In this document: positions 24,504-35,821 of the stretch, piece by piece
How positions within the stretch are numbered: the stretch's first letter is position 1
Layout: every line of letters starts with the position of its first letter
Assembly (NCBI GenBank): GCA_037074535.1
Contig: CM073469.1
Span: 19,659,501 to 19,723,500, forward strand
Length of the DNA stretch: 64,000 nucleotides
Reading direction: 5' to 3'
From: Gleditsia sinensis
Lineage: Eukaryota; Streptophyta; Magnoliopsida; Fabales; Fabaceae
The notes under the pieces: model-generated
Databases searched by the model: none
What the model saw: the letters and a program-made list of their open reading frames with translations, nothing else
What the model was told of the DNA's origin: nothing
Translations under genes and position numbers: made by a program

Positions 24504-27500
24504 TCAAATAGATTCTTCAGATAAAAAGTCTCCTTCATCCATTTCTGTGTCCATAGTCTGATCTTCTTCATTGTCATTGATGAAATCAACTTCCTTGACA
24601 CTTTTTCCCTCACTCTGGTGACTAACAATTGAGGTTGAACATCCTCCCGCAATAATACTACTGCTATGTCATTCTGATAATCATTGTGAATGAACTCATT
24701 ATATTCAACCTCATCCTGTTGGCAAGCATCTTCAGTATATAATTCTTCACCTACATCCTATTCACAATGTATGTTATAAAGGTCACGGGGACTTGTTTTC
24801 ACAACAACAAGCTAATATCGATCGACAATATAAGAGAATACTTGTTCTGCTTGAGATGCCATGACAAATGGCTTGTTCGTATTCAACGAAGAACGAGAAT
24901 TCACACTCGTATATCCATATTTGTCAACTTTATATCCCCTTCTTAAATGAGCAACATCTCACCAGTGACACTTAAAGAGATGTATTTTTCTATTCCTCAT
25001 ATAAGAAAACTTATAAATATCGTTGAGTATGTCATAATATTCTTTCTCAGGATCTGAATCATCCCCCTTCACAAGGACTCCACTATTTTGAGTTTTTTTT
25101 TTAGCTTTACGATCTCTGGTATGAAATCTAAACCCATTGACCAAAATTGTTGTATATCCGAATACTACTCTTTGAGGACCAATGTCTAAAGTAAGTAGCT
25201 CATCGTCTTCTTGCCAATGTGAACCTGACTTCGTAACCTATAAAAAATTAACAACATTGGAAGGTTATGAGATGACATATAATATAATGCATTAGTTGAC
25301 CTAATTAAAAGACACTTACTAGGCGATTAAACCATTGAGAAAACTCTTTAATGCCTTGAATCAACATTTGATGCGTGTGTCTGAAGCTCTCTTTTGTGTT
25401 CTCTACAAATTGTGTCGTTTCATCTATTAGCGTTTGGTTTACCAATAATTTAATTGTAAACAAACTATAATATACATACTCTATGAACGACCAAACTTTT
25501 TCACTATTTTGTAGCATGTATAGACACGCTTGATTAAATTCTTTGTTAGATAGTAAGGTTGCTTTGGCGGCACCTCTTAATTGTCCACTTTGGCCAAATA
25601 TTGATCTCCCAGAAGTTGTTATAGTTTCACCATTATTCCTTGTAGCTTTATTGAATTTTGTTGTGATATTGTTCAAATATTTTGAGCAGAATATCAAGCT
25701 TTCATCAATTAAATAGCCTTTAGAAATTGAGCCTTCAGGACAAGCTTTATTATAAATATATGATTTCAATATTCGTAGATACCAATAAATGCAAGTCAAA
25801 ATTATTTGAGTTTAGTAGTCAACGCATCTCAATAAATTAGTATAGGTTTGCTAGTGTTATCTCTCGATTACATACATCCAACGATATTGGATAGGTCCTG
25901 CAATCTTTGCCTCTCCTGTTAAGTGGATAGGGAGGTGGATCATGACATCAAAGAATGCTGGAGGAAACACAGTTTTCAATTTATACAAGGTAATGAAAAT
26001 TTGTTTTTCAATTGAATCTAAGTCTTCCATGGTTAAGCATTTTGAACACAGAATCTTAAAAAATTGTGCTAACTCCACTATAGGATCATTCACCTCTTTA
26101 GCCAATAACCCACGAATCGCAACTGAAAATACCTCCTGCAATAATATGTGATGGTCATGACACTTTAGTCCATATATCTTTCTCTCTGCCACATTGACAC
26201 ACCTTAAAATGTTTGAAGAGAATGCATCAGAAACTTTTAACTGGGCAAAAAAGTTGCAGACCTTCAACTTCTCTTGTGGTGATAACACATAATATGCCGT
26301 TGGTAGTAAAATATTATTTCCTTGCTTAACAGGGTGTAAACCTAGCCTAATTCCCATGTCCACCAAATCGTAGCGGCTCTTCATTGTGTCCTTCGTATTT
26401 CCCGCCATATCCATCACTGTTGACACAATATTGTTTGACACATGTCTCTTAATATGCATGACATCCAAATTATGTTGTAGTAAAAGTGTGCTTTAATAAG
26501 GCAGTTGGAAGAATATGCTCTTCTTCGAATTCTAAGTAACAGTTGACTGGTCGCACATTCGCTTCTTCCCTTTTCCAAATGTTACATTGGGTAGGAGTTC
26601 TAGTTGTTGAAGCACTTCCTCACTAGTTAAATACGTCAGTGCGTCATTGTTTTCCACTTTACCATTAAATGCCCTCCTATTTCATCGCCAAAGATGATTA
26701 GCTTGCAAGAAGCGACGATGGACCATATAAGATAATTTGCTTCTCAATGATACAAAGTGAGTATCTTTATTGCAATAAGGATATGTCAATTTTCCTTTTG
26801 TTGACCAACTTGCAAGATTTCTATATGCAGAAAAATTATTTATTGTCCACATGATTGCAGCTCGCATATTGAAATTTGAATGTGAATGAGCATCATACGT
26901 CTTTACCCCCACCTCCTACAATTCTTTAAATTTCTCAATTATTGGTTCTAAATATACATCTATATTGTCTCTTGGAGATTTAGGGCCTAAGATAAGAAGT
27001 GTCATCATGAAGTACGATTGTTTCATACATTTTCAGGGGGCCAAGTTATATGGCACAAGAACAACTGACCAAATATTATGGTTGGCACTCATATTTTCAT
27101 ATGGTTAGAACCTATCACTTGCTAATCCCATCCTAACATTTCTAGGATCCATGGAGAAATTAGGATATTGCTCATCAAAAGACTTCCAAGCAATGGAGTC
27201 AGCTGGGTGCCTTAACACACCATCGTATACACGTTCATCTTTATGCCATCTCATGTCTTTTGCAGTGTGTGTTGCCATATATAGTCTTTACAAACTTGGT
27301 TTTGTTGAAAAATATCGTAACACTTTGTGTGCTTCTTTCTTACCTATTTGCCCATTTGATTTTCATCTAGACAATTTGCACTTAGGATATGATTGTGTGG
27401 TAGCATGTTCTTTCATGTACAGAATGCAGTCATTTTGACATGCATCTATTTTTGTGTAGTCTAACCCAAAGTCTTGAACAATCTTCTTGGCTTCGTAGTA

Positions 27501-28109
27501 GAAATTAGGTACTTGGACACCCTCTGACAGTACTTCTTTAAATAAGTCTAACAACATGTCCATAGACTTATTGCTCCAATGATTAAGGCACTTTAAATTA
27601 AGTAGTTTAACGATGAAAGACAACTTTGACACCTTCTCACAACTTGGATATAGACTTGTTTTGGCATCTTGCAGTAATTGATAAAACTTTTTTGCATGAA
27701 AATTTGTCTCTTCATTGTTTTTTACAGTTGTATTCATCTCCTCTGTGTTTGCAACTCCATATGCATCGTGTATCATTACAGTGATATCATCCACCTCAAT
27801 AAAGTCTTCTAAATGAACATTCCCTTCATCAATGGGATATGAAGTTGTCCATATAACTTCTCTATGGCGATCCCAAACCTCGTAAGATTGCCAAAAACCA
27901 TTATTTAATATATCAAACCGTACTTCACGTCTAACTTTGAACATTGTGTTTCTACATTTTCTACATGGGTACCTAATTCTACTGCCCACCCTCGGTTGAC
28001 TGTATGCCAATTCAAGAAATTCATCCACCCCTTTTATGTACCTTCGATAAGCTCTATTTTTAATTTTCAACCAACTCTTATCTATTAAATTTCCTACAAT
28101 TTTGGTCAT
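24504..28109 (-). pseudogene. TNP2-type CACTA transposase gene (TnpD-like)
   Basis: Transposase that cuts and joins CACTA ends. Minus strand from ATG 28109. An N-terminal transposase-associated domain has KSWLKIKNRAYRRYIKGVDEFLELA and a C-x2-C zinc pair (YPCRKCRN). The TNP2 core includes RWHKDERVYDGVLRHPADSIAW near 27.25 kb, PRNVRMGLASDRF near 27.13 kb and NLDVMHIKRHVSNNIV near 26.46 kb. Next is a DUF4218 domain (LLQEVFSVAIRGLL, FPPAFFDVMIHLPIHL, IQYRWMY) at 26.2-25.86 kb, then LKSYIYNKACPEGSI at 25.76 kb. A DUF4216 domain (VNGFRFHTRDR, KTQNSGVLVKG, IHLFKCHW) lies at 25.15-24.96 kb, and an acidic tail ends at stop 24504-24506. Several in-frame stops (about 27.1, 26.9, 26.7, 26.5 kb) and a probable intron at 25.86-25.80 kb interrupt it. 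Confidence 0.85.
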
Positions 28110-30850
28110 AGTCAAAGTGAGCAATTGGAAAAGAAAAATAACAAAGTATTTAAGCATAATAAAGTGTATATATAGTGCTGAAATAAAATGGGATCATGTT
28201 TCCAAATGTGCAAAAAATGGGTACATGTTTCCAAAACTATTAGAGAAAGACAAATACAAAGAGGTAGTTATGATCACGTTCATTTTTCAGAATCCTAGGA
28301 AGAAAACTTGTTATGTAAGAGAGCATGCAATATCAGTGGTCTTGCATGCATAGATGATCCAACAAAGAAATGAGTTCAAACCATTGGTCTAGAACTCTAG
28401 ATAAGGTTCCAACAAAATAGTATAGAATGAGGGCCTGCAACCTTAGACTTAATAAGGATGAAAAATTTCAAGTTATGCTCTTCCATGGGAAAAGAAAGTG
28501 AACCATAACCTATTGGTTTTGGTTCTGTTTCAAAAAGAAAGTGAACCACTTGGTAATGGTAGTCATCTTTCTTTGAATTTAATGAAAATGTCAATAATGA
28601 CTAAAACATGGATACTATCAAATACATTCCATCTAAAATTTCAAAATAAAAAAGTTACCAAAAATTTAAAATTTACAAGTTATCAAAATGTACCACTATG
28701 CAGAGAGGAAATAGCTAGATTTGCCCACTTCTAACTCTTTGTCAGTATTTCTATTCTTCTCTATATACTTTGAGATAATTATCAAAGCTAGAGACACTTA
28801 CCAAAAAGATTGCAGGTGATGTTCAGATGGCTGATATTTAGTACAATATGGATCCACACAACAAGGAGAAAGCAAAAACCTTTAGTTGCCGTTGCCTTGT
28901 CAAATCTGTTATTAACACAATTGCATATTTATCTATTATTTTTCCTCTCAAGCATTGGCATACACACACACATTATATATACAATTCTACATTTAGGTTT
29001 AGATAAATATTTAGACAAAGAATATTGCAAATTAGGTGAATAATTTGGTTTCTTTATCTTGATTAAGATTGATGGAATTCTTTTTGTTTTTATCATATTC
29101 CCTTCTAGAAAAGATTAAATAAAATATAGCAAGGGAAGAATCTAATACCTCATAATAATAATATTTCCCAATAGCAAATTAAAACCAGCGGATCAGGAAT
29201 ATAGTTTTCTTTAATGGGTTTTAAGATAGAAATGATAGGAAAGCAATACACTAATTTAGTGGGAGGTCTCCATATAAATTAATTGAAGGTTGAGCATGTA
29301 ATTACAATGCAAACTTCGTCTACACTTTATAAATAAATTGTTCGAGGACTAGCCACATTTAATATTTATAACACAAACAAATTGCTTACTACTGTTTCTT
29401 CTTTGACCTCTCTTACTGCTGCTACACAAATATTTTCTCCCTGTATTTGTCATTGAATGAGTGGATTCTATGCACAAAACATAGCTTCATACACTACAAA
29501 GAGAAATATACCCATGATACCTGATCAACAACTCCAATTGGGAACTTCCATACTTCAGTAACTAAAAAATGACAACTATTTTCAAGACCACTAGGACCTG
29601 AGATGGTAAAACCCGAAACTAGAATTTAAACCAATGAACATTTAGGAATGGGGGGAATTTAAACCAGTAACCAGAATTTAAACCAATTAACATTCAAGAA
29701 TGGGGGGAATTTAAACTAGAAACCAGAATTTAAACCAATGAACATTTAGGAATGGGTGGAATTTAAACCAATGAAGTAATTTCTAATTATTTAGGTGGTT
29801 CATGCCATTCAAAGATAGGTTTCACTAAGATATCATATCCTTGCACTAAAACTTAAAGATAGCAAGACTGAAAATGAATAAGGAAAGACTTGATTGATTT
29901 TGCCTTTCTTGGTGACTCTTCATCGCATCAGACAAAATGCTAACCTACTTCCGTACTTGGGAAGAATAAACACAAAGCACAAAAAGTCCTTCACAGAGCA
30001 CAATAATAGAATGTTTCGCCTATACCCAAGAACATAGTGTTTTTCCCATACCTAAGAACCATCAAACTAGAGCACAAAAACAGAATATTGAAAATAAAAA
30101 TTAAAAAGTTATACCAGATTCATGCATTTAAGAAATAATGCAAGACATAAAACTATTAATTAACAAAAATTCCAGTTCATCAATAAGGGGAAGGGGCAAT
30201 ATGCCATGAGTGAGAAAAGTTTGAGGTAGATGAGGTACAGTGAAATCCCTACCCAATTTTCGCATAACCCGTAAATAGAAAAATGGTGAGGAAGAAGTTT
30301 ACCCTTCAACCTTTGGAGAATTGACCACCATTTGTAGCTCCTGCCACTGCTACCAGAGAAGCGAGAAATGCCTTTAGTGATGACGTTGAGTGAAGAAGAA
30401 CCAAAAATTATTTTGGGGCTAGGTGTGTTTTATTAAGGCTCGAGGAACAAGGAAAATTATGAGGTTAACCGAGGGTGTTTTCATTGAGGTGAATCGAGTG
30501 ATGTTCGAGGAACAAGAGGAAATGGGGGTTCAGGAAGTGGAGACCGAAGAATAAGAAATGTTGTGGGGGCAACGGCTCTGCTTTCGTTGATGTGCACCAA
30601 ATGGGTTCCAGGAGCAAGATGGAATATGGGTTCACGATGTAGAGTTGAAAGAAAAAGAATGTTGTCTATGCTCTTACTAAGGTTCCCCAAATCGATTCCA
30701 GGAGCAAAATGAAAGGTGGGTTTAGGAGGTGGGATTCGAAGAAATGTTGCGCAACTAATTAGAGAGAGCTGGAGAGTAAAGTAGTTTCACATTTCACGTG
30801 GGATTCTAAGGAACAAAGGTGTGGGTTCAGGAAAAAGGTGGGGAAAAAGA
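28110..30850. other. CACTA 5' region upstream of the transposase gene
   Basis: No recognisable protein. Contains the tandem repeat at 29.6 kb and a GC-richer stretch at 30.2-30.85 kb. By position it should hold the promoter of the TNP2 gene and perhaps non-coding leader exons. Confidence 0.5.
29610..29775. repeat. Tandem repeat, ~55-60-bp unit
   Basis: Three copies of a unit containing 'ccagaatttaaaccaatgaac', then 'att(t/c)a(g)gaatggggggaatttaaac'. The third has gggtgg in place of gggggg. Confidence 0.85.
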
Positions 30851-30859
30851 GATTTCAAC

Positions 30860-31020
30860 TTTCAGTGATGACTTCTAAGGTCGTCACAAAAATAAATCTT
30901 TTAGTGACGATTACATAAAGTCGTCACTGAAGCTATACCTTTTAGTTATGACTAATTTAGGTCGTCACAATAGAGTAGTTTTTAGTGACAACTTATTTAG
31001 TCGCCACAGAATGTTGGTTA
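30860..31020. repeat. CACTA right subterminal repeat array
   Basis: Copies of the same agtgacgac-type motif as at 19.2-19.86 kb (ttcagtgatgacttc, ttttagtgacgatt, gtcgtcactgaag, tagtcgccac). The array is shorter than the left one. Confidence 0.88.
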
Positions 31021-31199
31021 CAGAAAATTGATTTTCTTGTAGTGGGGTTACCACGTAAGTAGCTCCTGTAACAACTTTTTTTTTCTTTTATTTATTATTA
31101 TACAATATAAATTTCACATACACATCATTAATCAAAACTTACGTATAACATTTCAAACACATAAATATCTACATCTTATTTATTCTGGTTGACCAATTC

Positions 31200-31340
31200 C
31201 GGAGATTCGGGTGCGGGTGGTTGCACCTTCACTGGAATCTGTGCCAACTCGCCCACAAACATTTTATTTAGGATCCTCCCATCATAGAATAACTCGATCC
31301 AACGTGCACTAAAAGTCAGAGCTATAGAAAATCTGCATAA
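31200..31340 (-). other. Possible coding tail inside the solo LTR
   Basis: On the minus strand a reading with RWIELFYDGRILNKMFVGEL followed by a Pro-rich end and stop has protein-like codon use and higher GC than its surroundings. I do not recognise it. It could be a captured exon or chance. Confidence 0.25.
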
Positions 31341-32299
31341 CTAATTTTCTGAACATGATATGGAAATATAGTGAGAATTAAATCCCAGTAAGTTCAACAA
31401 TAAATCATCATCAATATAGCATATCACGTCATGTTCAGCTGTATAAACTACAGAAAATATCTTTGGTCACATGAATGCATTACATCTATGCACATAAGAA
31501 TCATACAGTAATGATATGTATGACAGGATTAACTATTTTCAGAATATCATACGATGGCCATCAACTTATTCTCATTTCAAGCTACCTCGGTCAGGGTGAG
31601 TATCCTCTACTCTCCGGTACGGGCTTTTCTCGCTCCGTCCGACGTGGCCCACTTTCTCTTTCTTTTCTCATTAACATGATCATAACCGTTGGTAGGGCGT
31701 CCCCTACTGGTGCACCACACGGATTGCTATGTGACCGTGCTCATTTCTTTTCTTTTCACAATGATAGCAAAAAATATGCTTTCAATAACAAGTATGTTCA
31801 TCAAAATATAACTATTACCATAAATCATTGGTAATCATGTCATGAACATAACCATTTCAAATATCACTTTATAAAATATTTCTATGTCAGAATTTCACTC
31901 TTAAGATGGTAAGAAGTTCATACAATGGCAATGGCTATGGCATATACTAGTCATTTATAAGTTTCGTCTTCTTTTTTAAATATTAATTTCATCTCTTCAT
32001 TTGCTTTATGCTTGCCCTTTAGTCAATTTCTTCTTATTTATATCATTTCTAACATATGTTCTTATAAATTTACAGAGCATTTTCCTCCAATTTGATTTCT
32101 ACTATTACCCTATAGTTAAAGAGGTTCATCTAGGGTAGAAAAATGTTGAAAATAGGATTCACCAGCAAAATAGTAATAAATCTTGGTGTTATTACCCTAT
32201 TGTAACTCCGATTGAGGTGATCTTGGTGTCTATGGAAATATAAGACAATTATCTAAAACTATTATATTAATCATATCAGCAAAATAGTAATAAATCTTG

Positions 32300-32895
32300 G
32301 TGTTATTACTCCCTTAAATTCAATATTATTTCTTCTCGGGTAGGTTCTAACCTTTACTTACTAATCTAACTATATCTCCCACATAAGAATTCCAAATTAA
32401 GTGATTCCAGTGGCTAAACATCCATGACACATAAATATATAATTCATATATTAACCATTTATTTTAATTCCTTATATAATTTTTCCAGAAATTAAAACAC
32501 CGAAGCTATCCTAACATATTCTTCCCTGATTAACCATTTTCTGACATTTGTTTACTAATCGGAACATATTTACCTCATATGAACTCTAAATTGAATGATT
32601 ACAGTGGATAAAAATCCGTGACACATATATCTTTAATTATTTTGTTAACCATTTATTTTAATTCTCTACATATAATTTCCAAAAATTAAAAGACAGAAGC
32701 TATCTTAACATATTCTTCCCTGATGAACCATTTTCTGACATTTGATTACTAATCGGACCATATCTACCTTATATGGAGTCCAAATTGAATGATTCTAGTG
32801 GCTAAAAATTCGTGACACATATATCTTTAATTCTTATATTAGCAATTTATTTTAATTCCTTATAGATTGTTCCCAGAAATTAAAACACCGAAACT
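32300..32895. repeat. 194-bp tandem repeat, about three copies
   Basis: The phrase 'attaaaacaccgaa' occurs at 32491, 32685 (as attaaaagacagaa) and 32879, exactly 194 bases apart. Between them 'cttccctgatgaaccattttctgacattt' and 'gtgacacatatatctttaatt' recur in register. Confidence 0.9.
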
Positions 32896-34567
32896 TAAAA
32901 TTCTGTTACCCATAGCCATACCCATGCAGAACTATCTACACCAACCTAAGTATTCAAACATATATCACATGCACGATCAATATATAACATGATATAGCAA
33001 CATCCTTGACCAATCATCAAGGTTCTAAGATCAAAATCTCATATAAATATTATAAGTTTCAAAAGTTTTCTTCAAAAAGAAATATTGTTAAACTTACCTA
33101 AGAATCTCCCTAGCTTACTTAGTGAATTGATTTTCTTGTTTCCTCTTGAAAGAAGTAGCACGATTCCTCCCTTCCCTTAACTTTTCTAGCAGCTTAGGTA
33201 AGAGAAGGAAGGTGAATTTTTTGAACCTCAAGGATGAAGAAGAAAAAATGACTCAAGTGGAGATTAAGGTAACTTACCTTGAGTACTTAGCCTTCTAAAC
33301 TTCTCCTTCTTCTTCTTTCCTTTCTTCTCCTCTCTTTCTCTCCTTTCCTCACTCTACCTTGCTTCTATTTCTCTCTCTTCCTCACTTGGACGAAATTAAA
33401 ATGTTGTAGGGGTGGGTTTTGCTTAAATAGACCACCAAATAATACACCTTTCATAATCATGGGTCTACTTTATCATAATTAGGATACACTTTGTTGAATT
33501 TTTGGAAAATAAACAACTTATGTTCTTGTCTTCCTCTTTCTTCCTCTTCCTTAGTCAAGATATGCATAGGAAAAGGAGATTTGTATTTTGAAAATTATGA
33601 TGATATGTTCTTAAGATAAGGGACAAGGTCCCTTTGATTTAGGGATTCATTTCCATTTTCTTTTGTCTTAAACAAGTATGATAGGTTTGCCTTTTTAGGT
33701 GGTAAATTTTTAGCCCTTAAATCTCCATTATTTGGTTGATATTATTTGTGTGGGATAGGAATATTTTGTCCTAATGCCATGTATTATCATACCACTTGCT
33801 AAAATTATGAGTGTAGGATATAGATGTTTTTGTCCTAAAGCCTTGTATTATCATGCCACTTGCCAAAATGATGAATGTAGAATTACACCACTTGCTAAAT
33901 TTTTGTTTTAATGCCATGTAACCTAATCTTTATTATTATTACATTATTATATCATCAACTAATTTATTTTATTTTATTTTTCCTCTTGGATTTGAGCTTA
34001 ATCCTACCCATTTTCTTTGCATTGGATAAAATTCTACCTTTCTTGGAGGGCTTGGTCATATTTTCATAATTTTTGGGTTATTGGTCCAATTACTATATCC
34101 TAGTCCAAGTCTATGTTTTATTTCTTATTTAGGTTATCCAATGAACTTGCTAGAAACTTATGTGAAGTGGAAAAGTTCTATATGAAGTGTCCATAGGTAA
34201 AAGCCTAATGTATGGGTAAAGATTTTGTACTTAGTAACTCTAATTCTTGAATTAGGAAAAATTACCCCAATCCAATGTTCTTGAAATTTTAAGACCTTTA
34301 CTTGTTTCTAAAAATTTATCTTCCTTATCCAAGAATTTTGCATCTCTTTAGTATGTTATTTCTAATTTCTTTTCTATTAGGTTTTCCCTCTTTATTTGTT
34401 CTCTTAATGTTAGAAACATTTTCTATGCATATACATAAGGTGAAGAATATCTAAGGATTATATTTCCTTAGATATCTAAAATATTGTCTAATAAATTTTA
34501 TTTCCTTAATTAAATATTTTTGTACTTTTATCAATAAAAGAAACGAAATTAGGGATGTTACAGCTCC

Positions 34568-34661
34568 AGCCCAATTAATAAAAATAATATTTTAAATAAA
34601 AAAAATTAGTTATTCAATCGGTAAAAAGAGTTGTTCAACATTTATTAACCTAACCCTAATC

Positions 34662-34753
<92 letters not shown>

Positions 34754-35250
34754 CACAATTAAGTAATTTATTTAAATATAAACAAATTCAAATGATATAA
34801 CATTTATGAAATTAATAAATTTGATAAATAAATTAATATATTATTTGTTAATTTTTTTAATAAATCAATAATTGGTTGGGTTTGAGAAAAAACACCAACA
34901 AAAGGCCCAATGCATTTCTCTAGCCAACCTTAGGAAACAACCAAAATGTGAGGTAGAGGTGGGGTGTAGATCTAAAATAAAAAAATAAAAAATGAGCAGT
35001 TTAGATTACTATTTTTTTAACTAAGAAAATGATTGTTTCAGTAAAAATCTCAACTTAATTGGACCAAGACAATTGATATTTTATATTTTATATATATATA
35101 TATTACATTCTTTATATGGTGTCTTTAGAATAGGTGAATTTTTGAACAATCTTTTGCAATAAGTATTTATTTTATAAACTTAATGTATTGAAACTGAAAG
35201 TATTCTAACAGTGGTTATGAATTAAAACTAAAAAAAATTATGAATGTGAA
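34568..35250. other. AT-rich spacer with (AT)n microsatellite
   Basis: The AT dinucleotide run at about 34,664-34,750 is the longest in the window. The rest has no recognisable content. Confidence 0.7.
34664..34750. repeat. (AT)n microsatellite
   Basis: Nearly perfect AT run of about 87 bases. Confidence 0.96.
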
Positions 35251-35259
35251 CTATAATAT

Positions 35260-35720
35260 CATTCTAGAATGAATGGAAATCAATTCATGGTTCCCAAAGG
35301 TTAAAAGAAGTATAGAAAAAATGGAGAAAGAAGCTACAAAGATGAAGAAGGATATAAGCATAATAAAATAACGCTTCCTGAAAGTAAGGGAGATCCTAGC
35401 AAAATTGCAAAATCTAGAAGGAGATGAAGGTGTGATAATGGTGTTGAAGTAGGATTCAACGATAACCAAATATTGGAAGAAGTTTCAATTTCTCTCTACT
35501 TCACTGAAAAATTTCAACAATAACAACTTGATGGTGGCATTCAAGAAGGATCTTAGAGATGAGGTTAAGGTTGAGATTCGTATGAGCAAGGTAAAATTAC
35601 CTAAGGAATTGGTGGTTCTAACCCAGAAAATTGAAAAGAGAAACATAATTTTGGAGAAGGCTCATGAAGCATGAGATAGAAAGAAGAACGTGAAGGTATG
35701 TTATAGCGAGTCAATGGATC
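35260..35720 (+). pseudogene. Gypsy gag fragment
   Basis: The plus-strand reading contains ITKYWKKFQFLS, NNNNLMVAFKKDLRDEVKVE and LPKELVVLTQKIEKRN, matching the helical retrotransposon gag pattern (aromatic/Leu helix, 'F..GL...I', 'A...A...E'). In-frame stops are present. Orientation and decay fit the gypsy pol remnant at 46.8-48.8 kb, and the two may be halves of one old element split by later insertions. Confidence 0.5.
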
Positions 35721-35821
35721 AGAGGTTTACTAGGCTTTTAGATTCCCTATACCCAACCCTAAACCACCATCGTTATTTACCCAACTAATTATGGCACAAT
35801 CCCATTTTATAAAAACATGAT

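Larger units (their letters stand above)
19192..31044 (-). mobile_element. CACTA (En/Spm) DNA transposon, full length
   Basis: An 11.85-kb element flanked by the 3-bp direct repeat ggg (19189-19191 and 31045-31047). The left end reads CATTACAAAAAAAT and the right end, reverse-complemented, CACTACAAGAAAAT: CACTA-type terminal inverted repeats, with one C to T change in the left pentamer. Both ends carry dense subterminal repeats around 'cagtgacgac'. Inside, two genes on the minus strand encode a TNP2-type transposase and a Ptta/En/Spm-type DNA-binding partner. Scattered stops suggest the copy is recently inactivated or non-autonomous. Confidence 0.93.
31067..34562 (-). mobile_element. 3.5-kb solo LTR, gypsy type
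   Basis: Begins TGTAAC and ends GTTACA, flanked by the 5-bp direct repeat gctcc (31062-31066 and 34563-34567). No gag or pol is inside. I read it as one long LTR left by recombination. The minus-strand reading starts TGTAACATCCC, as in plant chromovirus LTRs and like the LTR at 60744, so minus is the likely sense. 31.58-31.75 kb is a GC-richer block (ctctccggtacgggcttttc, cgtccgacgtggccc). The element sits only 15 bases beyond the CACTA target duplication. Confidence 0.82.

Noticed and set aside
25942..26151. Plus-strand ORF of 69 codons
   Set aside because: It is antisense to the DUF4218 domain of the CACTA transposase, which has clear motifs on the minus strand.
27151..27438. Plus-strand ORF of 95 codons
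   Set aside because: It lies opposite the conserved TNP2 segments (RWHKDERVYDG and PRNVRMGL) read on the minus strand.
31475..31834. Plus-strand ORF of 119 codons
   Set aside because: It sits in the GC-richer block of a solo LTR, and that block looks like a conserved LTR region rather than coding.
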